Shown here piece by piece: positions 35,890 through 44,108 of a stretch of DNA of 64,000 bases; the first letter of the stretch is position 1; each line of letters begins with the position of its first letter. The position numbers and the translations under genes were made by a program. Source of the stretch: CAIMUS01 sp046347625 (lineage in GTDB: Bacteria > Pseudomonadota > Gammaproteobacteria > Competibacterales > Competibacteraceae); contig JAXMFU010000001.1 of NCBI GenBank assembly GCA_046347625.1, forward strand, positions 1,364,001-1,428,000. Reading direction: 5' to 3'. The notes under the pieces are model-generated. The model searched no databases. It was not told the DNA's origin and saw only the letters and a program-made list of their open reading frames with translations.

Positions 35890-37704
35890 TTAACGACGGA
35901 TTACCAGTTCGACGTACTGTTGCTCTTGGGTGAATGCCTCTAAGTTCACCGAAGTAGAAAGCTTTCTGGGTGTATCACCTGCCGCTGACTGTGCCTCCCG
36001 CAAAGCGCTTTCCACCTCATTTTTAAATACCGTTGCCTCTTTATGAGAGGGAACCGGAAAGATAAAGTAGATTCTGTCCGGCTTATCACTGCTTGCTGGA
36101 GGTCTTCCGGCTTCGTAGACCAGGCGCAGTTCGACCCTTAACTGAGTCTGCTCCGGGGTTGAACCCGGCGCGTAAGCGCGGCACTGCACACTGAAATAAT
36201 ATTTTTTCTCATTCTCTTTTAGGTAACTGATAGCCTGGCAATTCGAAGCTTGTCTGGTACTTAAAAAATTGTCCGCTTGCCCTTTGCTGATTTCAAGCAG
36301 TTTGGCAAGATTTGCCGCGGCTAGGTTACCGATCACCGGCATGGCCAGGACGGCAGCTAAAGACGGCTCGCTCATCTCAGCCTGCGGCTCCTGTTCCATA
36401 AAGGGAACCAACCAATACTCAGCCCAACTTCCCGCCATGGCTTGTAACCGGTTTTCCCACTCCTGCTGTCGTTTCCGCCGATAATAATCCTGTAGGGACG
36501 CCAGCGCCGGCTCGTCCGCCGCTTTAGCTGTAATCTCCTCCAGTTCCTTGAACAAGCGGCTTATTTGTTGGTGATACTCGACGACCCGTCTGCTGGCGGC
36601 GGGAAAATTGGGATTGAGATCCCAGGGGCCATCGTCACGGGTGTAATTGACCGGTGGCATCGTAAGCTTGGGTGTGCCGGCTGGATCGAGGCTTGCCACA
36701 ACCGTATCCACCAATTTTTCATGAGCTTGCTCCACTGTCTGTATCTTATCCAGCTTTACGGCCAGTGGCAGCAGTTCATACAGTTCACTGAAATGCAACC
36801 TGCTCAGTTGTTCCACTCCCTGTCCGACCTTGGCCGGATCGGTGGAGTCATTGTAAACGCTGCCCTTGATCTGCTGGAGTTGCCACGAGAGTCGGCTCGA
36901 CAATCCGGTGACTACGCTATCCAGCAATTCACCTGCTGTTCGGGTGAGTTCGGGTCGTCGATTCAGGGTGTCGGCGCTGTCCCATAAAGGCTGATTATTC
37001 ACCACTTCGACCAGGGTCCGCATACCGTCCCGGTACTTGCTCTCGGAACAACCCCGGCCAGTTTTGCTGCATCCCTGCAAGTCCTTAAGTTGCCGACGTA
37101 AATCTACCACCCTCCCCTGCAACCACATGGCCTGATCCGCTACGGTCGCCCTGCCCATGGAATAAGTGAAGGGTAGAACCACCACCAGCACGAATAATAA
37201 GCTCCAGGGAGCGATACGCTGTACCCAGGGACTGTCCGGCTGGAGGGGTAACAGCCGTGGCGTCAGGGTCAGCGTGGCGGCAAAGCAAGCCATCGCTACG
37301 GCATGTAGCAACGACATCAGGGTCGGCGGCATGCCGATGCAGAGACCTATCGTTACTACGGTCGCCAGTAAAGCCAGGAAGAGTGCCCAGAGACGCGGCC
37401 AGACCGGGCCTGGACGCCGCCGACAGATCAGCACGATAACCCACGCCAGTAAAGCGGTCAGCACAGTGACGGCGATAGCACAGAGGCTCGGCTCCGGGCA
37501 TAAAGCACCCAGGTCCAACCGGAACAGCGCCCGTAGCTGCGCATTGCGTTGCAGAAAGACGAGGACGACAGTAAATACGACTATGGAGGCGGCTGACAGC
37601 AAGGCCGCCGGCGGCGCCCAGGTGCCTATACCAAAAAATCCTTCGCTCTGGAGCGGTTCCGGTAATTTTTTGATGGTTTCGCGATGACCACTGGCGCTAT
37701 TCAT
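35890..37704 (-). CDS. Five-TM membrane protein, first gene of the minus operon
   Basis: A 604-residue protein. About five transmembrane helices lie in residues 28-185, followed by a large helical extracytoplasmic or cytoplasmic domain of ~400 residues containing a 'FLSTRQASNCQAISYLKENEK' region. No catalytic motif is visible. As the first gene of the minus operon it probably anchors the system in the membrane. It is followed by the GTPase gene 10 bases later. The family is not recognised. Confidence 0.7.
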   Translation of the reverse strand: MNSASGHRETIKKLPEPLQSEGFFGIGTWAPPAALLSAASIVVFTVVLVFLQRNAQLRALFRLDLGALCPEPSLCAIAVTVLTALLAWVIVLICRRRPGPVWPRLWALFLALLATVVTIGLCIGMPPTLMSLLHAVAMACFAATLTLTPRLLPLQPDSPWVQRIAPWSLLFVLVVVLPFTYSMGRATVADQAMWLQGRVVDLRRQLKDLQGCSKTGRGCSESKYRDGMRTLVEVVNNQPLWDSADTLNRRPELTRTAGELLDSVVTGLSSRLSWQLQQIKGSVYNDSTDPAKVGQGVEQLSRLHFSELYELLPLAVKLDKIQTVEQAHEKLVDTVVASLDPAGTPKLTMPPVNYTRDDGPWDLNPNFPAASRRVVEYHQQISRLFKELEEITAKAADEPALASLQDYYRRKRQQEWENRLQAMAGSWAEYWLVPFMEQEPQAEMSEPSLAAVLAMPVIGNLAAANLAKLLEISKGQADNFLSTRQASNCQAISYLKENEKKYYFSVQCRAYAPGSTPEQTQLRVELRLVYEAGRPPASSDKPDRIYFIFPVPSHKEATVFKNEVESALREAQSAAGDTPRKLSTSVNLEAFTQEQQYVELVIRR

Positions 37705-38175
37705 GTATGAGTTCCGGTCTCTAGAACGCTTGGTGTGAATGATGGCCTACCAATCGATCAAATCGGCAAACGTCGAGCGCGGGCGGCCGAGTTGCTCAAA
37801 GTAAATGTTCCCGGCTCCGGGGTATTTGCGATCAGCCATAACAATGCGCCGGATACGATTGTGTCGTCACTGTAGAGCATCGAAATCCTTCCCACTCCGT
37901 TCAAAAAAATATTTCCCATCTGCTGTCGGGAGTAAAAATCCAATAAATCGATTTGTACCTGTTTTGCGACATCACCAACAACCAAGTTCTGTATGGAGTT
38001 AGGCGATCCTCTAAATGGTAGGTTACCTAAACTAACAGCATCATATCATTAGTGATAAGATTGTCCTCTGGGGTCACTACCAGCTGTAGAATTGCTAAGA
38101 ATATTTTCCCGTGAGGAAGAGATAAGATAGTCGAATAATAATATCATTGCTATACCAGCCATTACAACGCAGCAA
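37705..38175. other. Intergenic region with possible gene remnant
   Basis: About 470 bases between the island and the IS. The promoter of the minus operon should lie at its left edge. A frame on the minus strand (37758-37985) encodes 75 residues ending in NTPEPGTFTLSNSAARARR. This recalls a decayed PEP-CTERM tail, but the match is weak and no full gene is present. Confidence 0.35.
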
Positions 38176-38184
38176 TCCACCCAT

Positions 38185-39610
38185 CAGCAATTCTCATTTT
38201 GGCGATGACGCGCTAGAGTAGCCGCATCACCTTGACCGGAAGTCCCTTAATGAGCGTACCGTTTGGCCCCTTTGTCTTGACGTTGGACGACATCACCCAC
38301 CAACTTCGCCGGACCTTCGAGCAGTTTACCGACCCGCGCCAGGGGAAGAACACTCGCTACACGGTGGTGGACGCAGGGCTGAGCGCCTTCTCCGTGTTTT
38401 TCATGCAAAGTCCTTCCTTTTTGGAATACCAGCGCAGCTTGGAGCAAGCCCATGGGATCAGTAACGCCCAAACGCTCTTTGGGGTCCATCAAATTCCCTG
38501 CGACAATCAGATTCGCCACTTGCTCGATGCCACCCCACCGAGTCAGGTGACGCCGATGTTTTCCTACCTGTTCGAGGCCTTGAACCAAGCGGGCGTCATC
38601 GACCGCTACCGCGCCGTGAACCAGACGCTGCTGCTCGCCCTGGATGGCACGGAGTATTTTTCCTCGCGCGCCATCCATTGCCCGCAGTGTTCGAGCCGAC
38701 ACCACACCAACGGTCAGGTGACGTATTCCCATACCGCCTTGACCCCGGTGCTGGTCAAGCCGGGGTTGGATAAAGTCATTCCGCTGGCGCCCGAATATGT
38801 CCGCCCCCAGGATGGCGCGGAGAAGCAAGATTGCGAACTCAACGCCGCCAAGCGCTGGCTGGCCCGCTGGGGCGCCGACTATCGTCCGTTGGGCGTCACC
38901 CTGCTGGGGGACGATCTGTACTGCCATGAACCCTTTTGCCGCGACGTGCTGCAGCAGGGAATGGGCTTCATCCTGGTGTGCAAGCCCGACTCCCACGCTA
39001 CGGTGTACGAGTGGGTGGACTTTCTCCAGCGCAGCGGCGCGGTGCGTACCGTGGTCCGGCGCCGTTGGACCGGCCAACGCCGCGAGATCGACACCTATCG
39101 CTATGCCGAGTCGATTCCCTTGCGGGAGGGAGAGGACGCGCTGCGGGTTAACTGGTGCGAGCTCACGACCACTGATGAGCACGGTAACGTGCTCTATCAC
39201 AACGCCTTTGCGACGTCCCTGGCGCTCAATGACCGGACCGTGCTGGAGGTCGTCGCGGCCGGGCGCTGCCGCTGGAAAATCGAAAATGAAAACAACAACA
39301 CGTTGAAAACCAAGGGTTATCACTTCGAGCACAACTACGGTCACGGTCAGCAGCAGTTGTCATCGTTATTGGCCAGTCTCATCCTCTTGGCCTTTCTGGT
39401 CCACACCGTATTGGAATGGATGGACGACCAATATCAACTGCTGCGCCAGAAGCTGCCCTCGCGAAAACGCTTGTTCAGTGACATCCGCACCTTGACGAGT
39501 TACCTGTGCTTCGAGAGCTGGGGAGCCTTGATGACGTTCATGCTGCAAAGCTTCGAGCCGGCTCCCCCGCCACTAGAAACAGGGTGAAATCGCCAAAATG
39601 AGAATTGCTG
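38185..39610. mobile_element. Intact insertion sequence with 22-bp inverted repeats and 9-bp target duplication
   Basis: The ends are perfect 22-bp inverted repeats: 38185-38206 begins CAGCAATTCTCATTTTGG, and 39589-39610 is its reverse complement. They are flanked by the identical 9-bp direct repeat TCCACCCAT at 38176-38184 and 39611-39619. The element is 1426 bp with one transposase gene. Exact ends and an unchanged target duplication suggest a recent insertion. The family is IS4-like/ISNCY by transposase layout; I cannot fix it further. Confidence 0.93.
38250..39587 (+). CDS. DDE transposase of the 38185-39610 IS
   Basis: A 445-residue transposase. The start segment FEQFTDPRQGKNTRYTVVDAGLSAFSVFF and the ALDGTEYFSS region are typical of a family of IS4-like/ISNCY DDE transposases in proteobacteria. 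Candidate acidic residues are the D of ALDGTE, the D pair of LLGDDLYCHEP and the E of WKIENENNNTLK. ATG at 38250 was chosen; an in-frame TTG lies at 38232. The gene looks intact, so the element may still be active. Confidence 0.85.
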   Translation: MSVPFGPFVLTLDDITHQLRRTFEQFTDPRQGKNTRYTVVDAGLSAFSVFFMQSPSFLEYQRSLEQAHGISNAQTLFGVHQIPCDNQIRHLLDATPPSQVTPMFSYLFEALNQAGVIDRYRAVNQTLLLALDGTEYFSSRAIHCPQCSSRHHTNGQVTYSHTALTPVLVKPGLDKVIPLAPEYVRPQDGAEKQDCELNAAKRWLARWGADYRPLGVTLLGDDLYCHEPFCRDVLQQGMGFILVCKPDSHATVYEWVDFLQRSGAVRTVVRRRWTGQRREIDTYRYAESIPLREGEDALRVNWCELTTTDEHGNVLYHNAFATSLALNDRTVLEVVAAGRCRWKIENENNNTLKTKGYHFEHNYGHGQQQLSSLLASLILLAFLVHTVLEWMDDQYQLLRQKLPSRKRLFSDIRTLTSYLCFESWGALMTFMLQSFEPAPPPLETG

Positions 39611-39629
39611 TCCACCCATGCTAAACGCA

Positions 39630-39652
39630 AACGGGGTCAGGTCTCCCATTGC
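39630..39652 (-). repeat. REP-like repeat upstream of RAYT gene (inverted copy)
   Basis: AACGGGGTCAGGTCTCCCAT(TGC) is the reverse complement of the repeat unit GCAATGGGAGACCTGACCCC(GTT) found downstream of the transposase at 40629-40651 and 40665-40687. The gene is thus bracketed by inverted copies, as expected for a REP-associated transposase. Confidence 0.8.
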
Positions 39653-39713
39653 ACGCACAGCCAAACCGGTGCATACTTTGTCGCAGCGACCATAAACCCT
39701 TGCTGCTACGAAC

Positions 39714-40571
39714 ATGGCCCGACCCTTACGACTCGAATTTGCCGGCGCGCTTTACCACGTCACGGCGCGTGGCAATGAACGGCGCGATATCTTTCTCGGC
39801 AACCTTGACGATGACCGCGCGGTGTTCCTGGTGAAGCTCGGCCAAGTCTGTGAGCGGTTCAACTGGATCTGTCATGCCTATTGCTTGATGACCAATCATT
39901 ATCATCTCTTGATCGAAACCCCCGATGCCAACCTTTCCAAAGGCATGCGCCAATTGAATGGGGTCTATACCCAGCACGTCAATCGTACCCATGGGCGGGT
40001 CGGCCATCTGTTTCAGGGACGCTACCAAGGCATTCTGGTCGAAAAGGACGGTTACCTGCTCGAATTGGCCCGGTATGTAGTGCTCAACCCCGTTCGCGCA
40101 GGTATGGTCAACCGGCCCGAGGCTTGGCCATGGAGCAGTTATCGGGCCACGGTCGGGGACATCGAGCCCCCGGCGTTCCTGGCGACAGACTGGCTCTTGC
40201 GGGCATTCGGTGATGACCGGCAACAGGCCGTGAATGGCTACCGCAAGTTGGTTGCGGACGGCATGACAGCCCCGAGTCCCTGGCGGAATCTCAAGAATCA
40301 GGTGTATTTGGGGTCCGAGCGATTTGTCGAACAGCTGCAAGCCAGGATCGATCCTTCTCGCTCGCTAGGCGAGGTACCGCAACGCCAGCGCCGGACCGTC
40401 GAGAGACCCTTGGATTATTACTCGGCATATTATGCCGAGCGCGACCGAGCCATTGCCGAGGCCTACCGAACCGGTGCGTACAGCATGCAAGCCATCGCCG
40501 AGTATTTCGGCATCGGGCGTATGACCGTCAGCCGAGCGGTAAAACGATATGAAACCGACCATACATCGTAA
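39714..40571 (+). CDS. REP-associated tyrosine transposase (RAYT)
   Basis: A 285-residue Y1_Tnp transposase. It starts with ARPLRLEFAGALYHVTARGNERRDIF and has the HUH motif HYH within MTNHYHLLIET and the catalytic Tyr in LNGVYTQHVN. The C-terminus carries a helix-turn-helix (MQAIAEYFGIGRMTVSRAVKRYE). The gene is intact and flanked by its repeats. A near-identical C-terminal copy lies at 57806-58229. RAYTs are single-copy-type enzymes thought to move REP elements; mobilisation here is inferred from the repeats. Confidence 0.92.
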   Translation: MARPLRLEFAGALYHVTARGNERRDIFLGNLDDDRAVFLVKLGQVCERFNWICHAYCLMTNHYHLLIETPDANLSKGMRQLNGVYTQHVNRTHGRVGHLFQGRYQGILVEKDGYLLELARYVVLNPVRAGMVNRPEAWPWSSYRATVGDIEPPAFLATDWLLRAFGDDRQQAVNGYRKLVADGMTAPSPWRNLKNQVYLGSERFVEQLQARIDPSRSLGEVPQRQRRTVERPLDYYSAYYAERDRAIAEAYRTGAYSMQAIAEYFGIGRMTVSRAVKRYETDHTS

Positions 40572-40589
40572 TGTGGGTAATGTGCCCCC

Positions 40590-40745
40590 GCTCTGTGCAT
40601 CGTGATGGATGTGACCCCGTTCTGGTGAGCAATGGGAGACCTGACCCCGTTCTGTGGACCGTGGGCAATGGGAGACCTGACCCCGTTCTGCCGTTCTGTT
40701 CTGTGGTGACCCCGTTCTGTGGGCCCCGTTCTGTGACCCCGGTTA
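40590..40745 (+). repeat. Tandem GACCCCGTTCTGTG repeats
   Basis: Directly after the RAYT gene the core GACCCCGTTCTG recurs several times in irregular spacing, including two longer units GCAATGGGAGACCTGACCCC at 40629 and 40665 and several shortened copies up to about 40740. One copy also follows the truncated RAYT at 58240. They look like the substrate repeats of this transposase. Confidence 0.8.
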
Positions 40746-40756
40746 CAGGTCACCGA

Positions 40757-41399
40757 TCGCCGGCGGCGTCCACTGCCCTCGTGGGTACCCTATGCCATGG
40801 CTTGTCTCGAAGACCAGGCCGTGATCTATCTGGACCGTTTATGCCGGACCCTGCATGCCCTTAACGGCCTGACGCATGTCGTCTCAGGGTGGCTGCTGTT
40901 GGATGTCCATCCGCGTCATGTTCAGGAAGTCCGGCAGGGTCATGGCCACGTCTTCGAGCGCTTGTTGCGACGCTGCGGCTTGCAACCCCGACAGATCGTA
41001 CTGCGGTTCCAGATGAACGAGACGATGGACCTTTCCCATCTTGGCCGTTCGCTGGAGCGCTTTCGGACCCGTGGCTTTGCGCTCGCCCTGGTTCATCCCG
41101 GTGATGCCCCGCCGAACCAGTTCGAGTCGTTGCTGGACTTGACGCCGGATTTTATCCATCTCGAGCGTCCCCGGCGGGGATTGACCGCCGGCGAACGGGC
41201 CGCGCGTCTGGTCAGCCAGGTTCTGCGGGCTCACCAGCGTGATTGTCAGGTCCTGGTTCAGGGAATTGACAGCCCTGCTCAGGTGGATATCGCCTGGCTG
41301 GCGGGTGTCGATGGACTCCAGGGCGAGTATGCCGAACGTGTCACCACCGACGCTGTCAGCGCCCACCAGCCAGCCAGTGGAGCTTACGGCGTTCTTTAA
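40757..41399 (+). pseudogene. 5'-truncated duplicate of the degenerate EAL-domain gene
   Basis: From about 40757 the sequence matches the full gene at 49039-49682 (about 90% by eye), with the 5' part (about 67 codons) missing. The breakpoint is at the end of the RAYT repeat array. The remaining frame, from MACLEDQAVIYLDRLC to PASGAYGVL, is open, and ATG at 40797 could make a ~200-residue protein, but there is no ribosome binding site of its own. I call it a pseudogene. Confidence 0.75.
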
Positions 41400-41409
41400 T
41401 CGCCGCCCT

Positions 41410-42861
41410 TCACACAACACCCTCGGTGTCCGATAGGATCGGCGCCCTCCTGGGTCTCAGCGTCAGCAACAATTGCCGCGCCAGGGCCGGCGCCTGTTCC
41501 CGTAGCTCCGGCACGGCGATGGTTTCCCACAAACCGCCTTTTCGTGGTGGACCCAGGGTGTAGAGCCGGCGCGATGCCACGCCGGTTGCACCGATCAAGG
41601 CGCCATCGGCATCCACTTCCAGACCCAGTGCCAGTGGATCGGGCCGAATCCGGCCGGATGCCAGCAGAGTGACGATCAGCGGATGCGACAAGCGGCGATA
41701 GTCGCACTCCGGTCCGGTGCAATTGATTACCCGATTCACCCGCACGGTGCGAAGATCGGGCCGATGGCGGGGTTTATAGCTCACATCGATGGTCTCGTCC
41801 CGTTCATCATAAGAACGAAGACAACCGGCATGAACCTGTAATTGCCCGGACTGCTGCAATCGATCCAGTGTGGCTGCCGCTTCGGGGGCAATCCGATGGC
41901 GATGGCTGTCCCAGTACGGTCTCAGGTGATGCAGGAAGCGGTGTTTTTCGACCGCGCTGAGCGCCCGCCAGATCACCGGCGTTTCGGGCCGCAAGGCATC
42001 GATGACCGCGCGCCAGTCATGGCCTTGGTGCACCGCCTGTGCGATCTCACGCCGAACCCGTCGCACTAAAGCACGCAGAGTGCCGGAAATATCGGCAATG
42101 GTCAGGAACGGCGGATAGGATGCACAACGCTGATGGCGCTGGGGCAACAGGCCATGGCGTGAAAGCAGATGGATCATGCCCCGATGACCGCGCGTTTGCA
42201 GGGCCAACACCAGATCGACCGTGGTCAATGCTGAACCTACCAGCAGAACATTCTCCTCAGGATCGATATTCTTGAGCGCATCGGGAGACCAGGGGTTACT
42301 ACAATAGCGCGAACTCCGGTAAAACGTGTTGTCCGTCACTCCCGGATCGCTCGGTGGAAAATTGCCCACCGCCAGGACGATACGGTCGGTGTGCACGGTC
42401 CTGCCACTTCTCAATTGAATCCTGTCGCCTGCCTTTCCAGGAACAATGGCAATGGCTTCATCCTGGATGCGTTCCAACCGCGCCGGTCGCGGCGTTTCGG
42501 CCTCGGCTTCCTGCAAAATGGCTTGCAGGTAAGCGCCATAGCGTTGCCGTGGGACGAAGCTGTCCGCAGTGACGGAGAAATCACCGTGATTCCTCAGCCA
42601 GCGCAGAAAATGCCCGGCATCCTCGGAAAAGGCGCTCATCTTCCCGGCGGGAACATTGAGCAGGTGACAGGTTTCAGGCGTGCCGTAAGCGACTCCCGGT
42701 CCCACCGTGGGGCCACGCTCGATCAGTTTGATAGCTATCGGAAGGGTGGCCGCGCGCAGCAGGTGAACCGCCACCATCGTACCGCTGAAGCCCCCGCCGA
42801 TAATGGCAATCGTCGGTGGATTGTCTGAACCCCGTACCGTCATAGCCGGTGCCCCCCTCAT
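41410..42861 (-). CDS. FAD/NAD(P)-binding oxidoreductase
   Basis: A 483-residue protein with an N-terminal dinucleotide-binding motif IAIIGGGFSGTMVAVHLL and a second region VLLVGSALTTVDLVLALQTRGHRGMIHLLSR typical of the FAD-NAD(P)-binding family (Pfam NAD_binding_9). The substrate is unknown. It overlaps the cysteine dioxygenase stop by four bases (ATGA), so a role in cysteine or sulfinate metabolism is inferred. A C-terminal remnant of a duplicate lies at 50945-51008. Confidence 0.8.
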   Translation of the reverse strand: MRGAPAMTVRGSDNPPTIAIIGGGFSGTMVAVHLLRAATLPIAIKLIERGPTVGPGVAYGTPETCHLLNVPAGKMSAFSEDAGHFLRWLRNHGDFSVTADSFVPRQRYGAYLQAILQEAEAETPRPARLERIQDEAIAIVPGKAGDRIQLRSGRTVHTDRIVLAVGNFPPSDPGVTDNTFYRSSRYCSNPWSPDALKNIDPEENVLLVGSALTTVDLVLALQTRGHRGMIHLLSRHGLLPQRHQRCASYPPFLTIADISGTLRALVRRVRREIAQAVHQGHDWRAVIDALRPETPVIWRALSAVEKHRFLHHLRPYWDSHRHRIAPEAAATLDRLQQSGQLQVHAGCLRSYDERDETIDVSYKPRHRPDLRTVRVNRVINCTGPECDYRRLSHPLIVTLLASGRIRPDPLALGLEVDADGALIGATGVASRRLYTLGPPRKGGLWETIAVPELREQAPALARQLLLTLRPRRAPILSDTEGVV

Positions 42862-43436
42862 TGGCGCGGCCCGGCGAGCAGGTCGTCGTAATCCGCGAAG
42901 ACCGATTCCTCCAGGGAGAACAAATCCATCCGTTGCAAGGGCGGCGAGTACACATGGAGGGTGACCAAATCCTGCCCGGCGGGCTGGAGATTGCCCACCT
43001 GATGCATCTCGTTATCCTGGCAGACGGTAGACTCGCCCGCGCGCACTTGCTTCATTTCACGGGGGAAAAGCAGGCCACAGTCGCTGCGGCTGAATTCAAT
43101 CTCGGTGGCGGTGCCCTCGATGACCTTGACGAAACAGTTGGAACCTTTGTGGTTATGGATGGGGCTGCGCTGGCCACTGCGCCAACACAGAATCAGCGCG
43201 CGAAAGGCTCTGCCCTCGTACAGCCGATGGCGCTGATAATAGCCCTCGTCGAAGGCCACATAAGCGCCGACATCGCGGCGCTCGAGCGACAGCGCCTGCA
43301 ACCGATCCTGAAGGTAATGCAGGGGAACCTGCTCCTCGAAACGGTCGAAGTCGGCGAAGACACCGAAGAGCTTATCGAGCGTCGAGAGCTGACATCGCGG
43401 CGGTAAATTTAAAATTTTTCCCATCAGATTAGTCAT
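42858..43436 (-). CDS. cdo: Cysteine dioxygenase
   Basis: A 192-residue cupin that oxidises cysteine to cysteine sulfinate. The iron ligands are visible as H94 and H96 in SPIHNHKGSNCFVKVIEG and H145 in EMHQVGN. C101 and Y163 (HVYSPPL) can form the known Cys-Tyr cofactor, so this is the crosslinking type. It is co-transcribed with the Rrf2 regulator (35 bases upstream) and the FAD protein (4-base overlap). The operon would drain cysteine. Confidence 0.92.
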   Translation of the reverse strand: MTNLMGKILNLPPRCQLSTLDKLFGVFADFDRFEEQVPLHYLQDRLQALSLERRDVGAYVAFDEGYYQRHRLYEGRAFRALILCWRSGQRSPIHNHKGSNCFVKVIEGTATEIEFSRSDCGLLFPREMKQVRAGESTVCQDNEMHQVGNLQPAGQDLVTLHVYSPPLQRMDLFSLEESVFADYDDLLAGPRQ

Positions 43437-43471
43437 ATTTAACCTTTAAAAAATTTCGACAAACTTACTCA

Positions 43472-43873
43472 TCAGGTCACATCGGCGATCGAAGTCTTTT
43501 CCATCACGCTGGAAATCTGAGTGGCAATCGCCTGGAAGAAGCGCGTCAGGGATTGTTCTCGTTCGATCGGAGTGGGTTCATAAAAGTAGCGGCTGACCGA
43601 GTAGCTGGGCGCCAGCGCCCCATCCAGTAACCGGACGACTTCCGCGATGGTGATCCGGGCCGCCGGTTTGGCCAGCCGATAACCGCCGCGCGACCCGCGG
43701 ACACTGCGCACATAGCCGGCACGCTTCAAAGACAGCAGAATCTGCTCCAGAAATTTCGCCGGGATCTGCTGGGCCTGGGCGATGGCTTCGACGGAGAAAC
43801 AGCCTTCGGGGTCCTGCCGGGCCAGGAAGATCAGCGCCAGCAGGCCATACTCGCTGCGGGTAGTCAGTCTCAT
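43472..43873 (-). CDS. Rrf2-family transcriptional regulator, CymR-like
   Basis: A 133-residue winged-helix regulator: MRLTTRSEYGLLALIFLA, then FSVEAIAQAQQIPAKFLEQILLSLKRAGYVRSVRG and GGYRLAK. The three cysteines that bind the iron-sulfur cluster in IscR are absent, as in CymR, the cysteine-metabolism repressor. It heads the operon with cysteine dioxygenase, so it likely senses cysteine or its precursors, and probably controls its own promoter at 43906-43935. The CymR-like role is inferred from context. Confidence 0.85.
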   Translation of the reverse strand: MRLTTRSEYGLLALIFLARQDPEGCFSVEAIAQAQQIPAKFLEQILLSLKRAGYVRSVRGSRGGYRLAKPAARITIAEVVRLLDGALAPSYSVSRYFYEPTPIEREQSLTRFFQAIATQISSVMEKTSIADVT

Positions 43874-43888
43874 GCACGCTACAAATGG

Positions 43889-43912
43889 CTACTAAATTGC
43901 TAGGAATAGTAG
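43889..43912. promoter_or_regulatory. Candidate Rrf2 operator
   Basis: CTACTA at 43889-43894 and TAGTAG at 43907-43912 form an inverted repeat with a 12-base centre. It overlaps the -10 box of the predicted promoter, so binding would block transcription. Confidence 0.4.
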
Positions 43913-43935
43913 ATTTATCGGCAGGCTTCTGTCAA
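43906..43935 (-). promoter_or_regulatory. Predicted sigma-70 promoter of the Rrf2-CDO-FAD operon
   Basis: On the minus strand, TTGACA (43930-43935) and TACTAT (43906-43911) are separated by 18 bases. The -35 is a perfect match and the -10 matches five of six. The gene starts at 43873. Confidence 0.65.
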
Positions 43936-43942
43936 TACCTTT

Positions 43943-43998
43943 GATTCTTCAGCGGGCCACGGCGGTCAGGGGATTCTTCAGCGGGCCACGGCGGTCAG
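43943..43998. repeat. 27-bp direct repeat, two copies
   Basis: GATTCTTCAGCGGGCCACGG(CGGTCAG) occurs at 43943-43969 and again at 43972-43998, identical and two bases apart. It lies in the 235-base gap between the Rrf2 gene and the metX end. Nothing else was recognised in this gap. Confidence 0.8.
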
Positions 43999-44108
43999 CG
44001 CGCGTACCGGCGGGGTGTAATATCGATTTGCGGAAGTGCTTAAGAATGGGTTTCACTCACTGCAAAAGAGTTTCTTTTACCCTAATACGCTGGACAAGCC
44101 AATAGGAG

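Noticed and set aside
38247..39344. 365-codon minus-strand frame across the IS transposase
   Set aside because: Antisense to a clear transposase, with no ribosome binding site and no known domain.
40590..40745. CRISPR-like array of short repeats
   Set aside because: Units are variable in length and lie beside a RAYT transposase with the matching inverted unit; this is a REP-type array.
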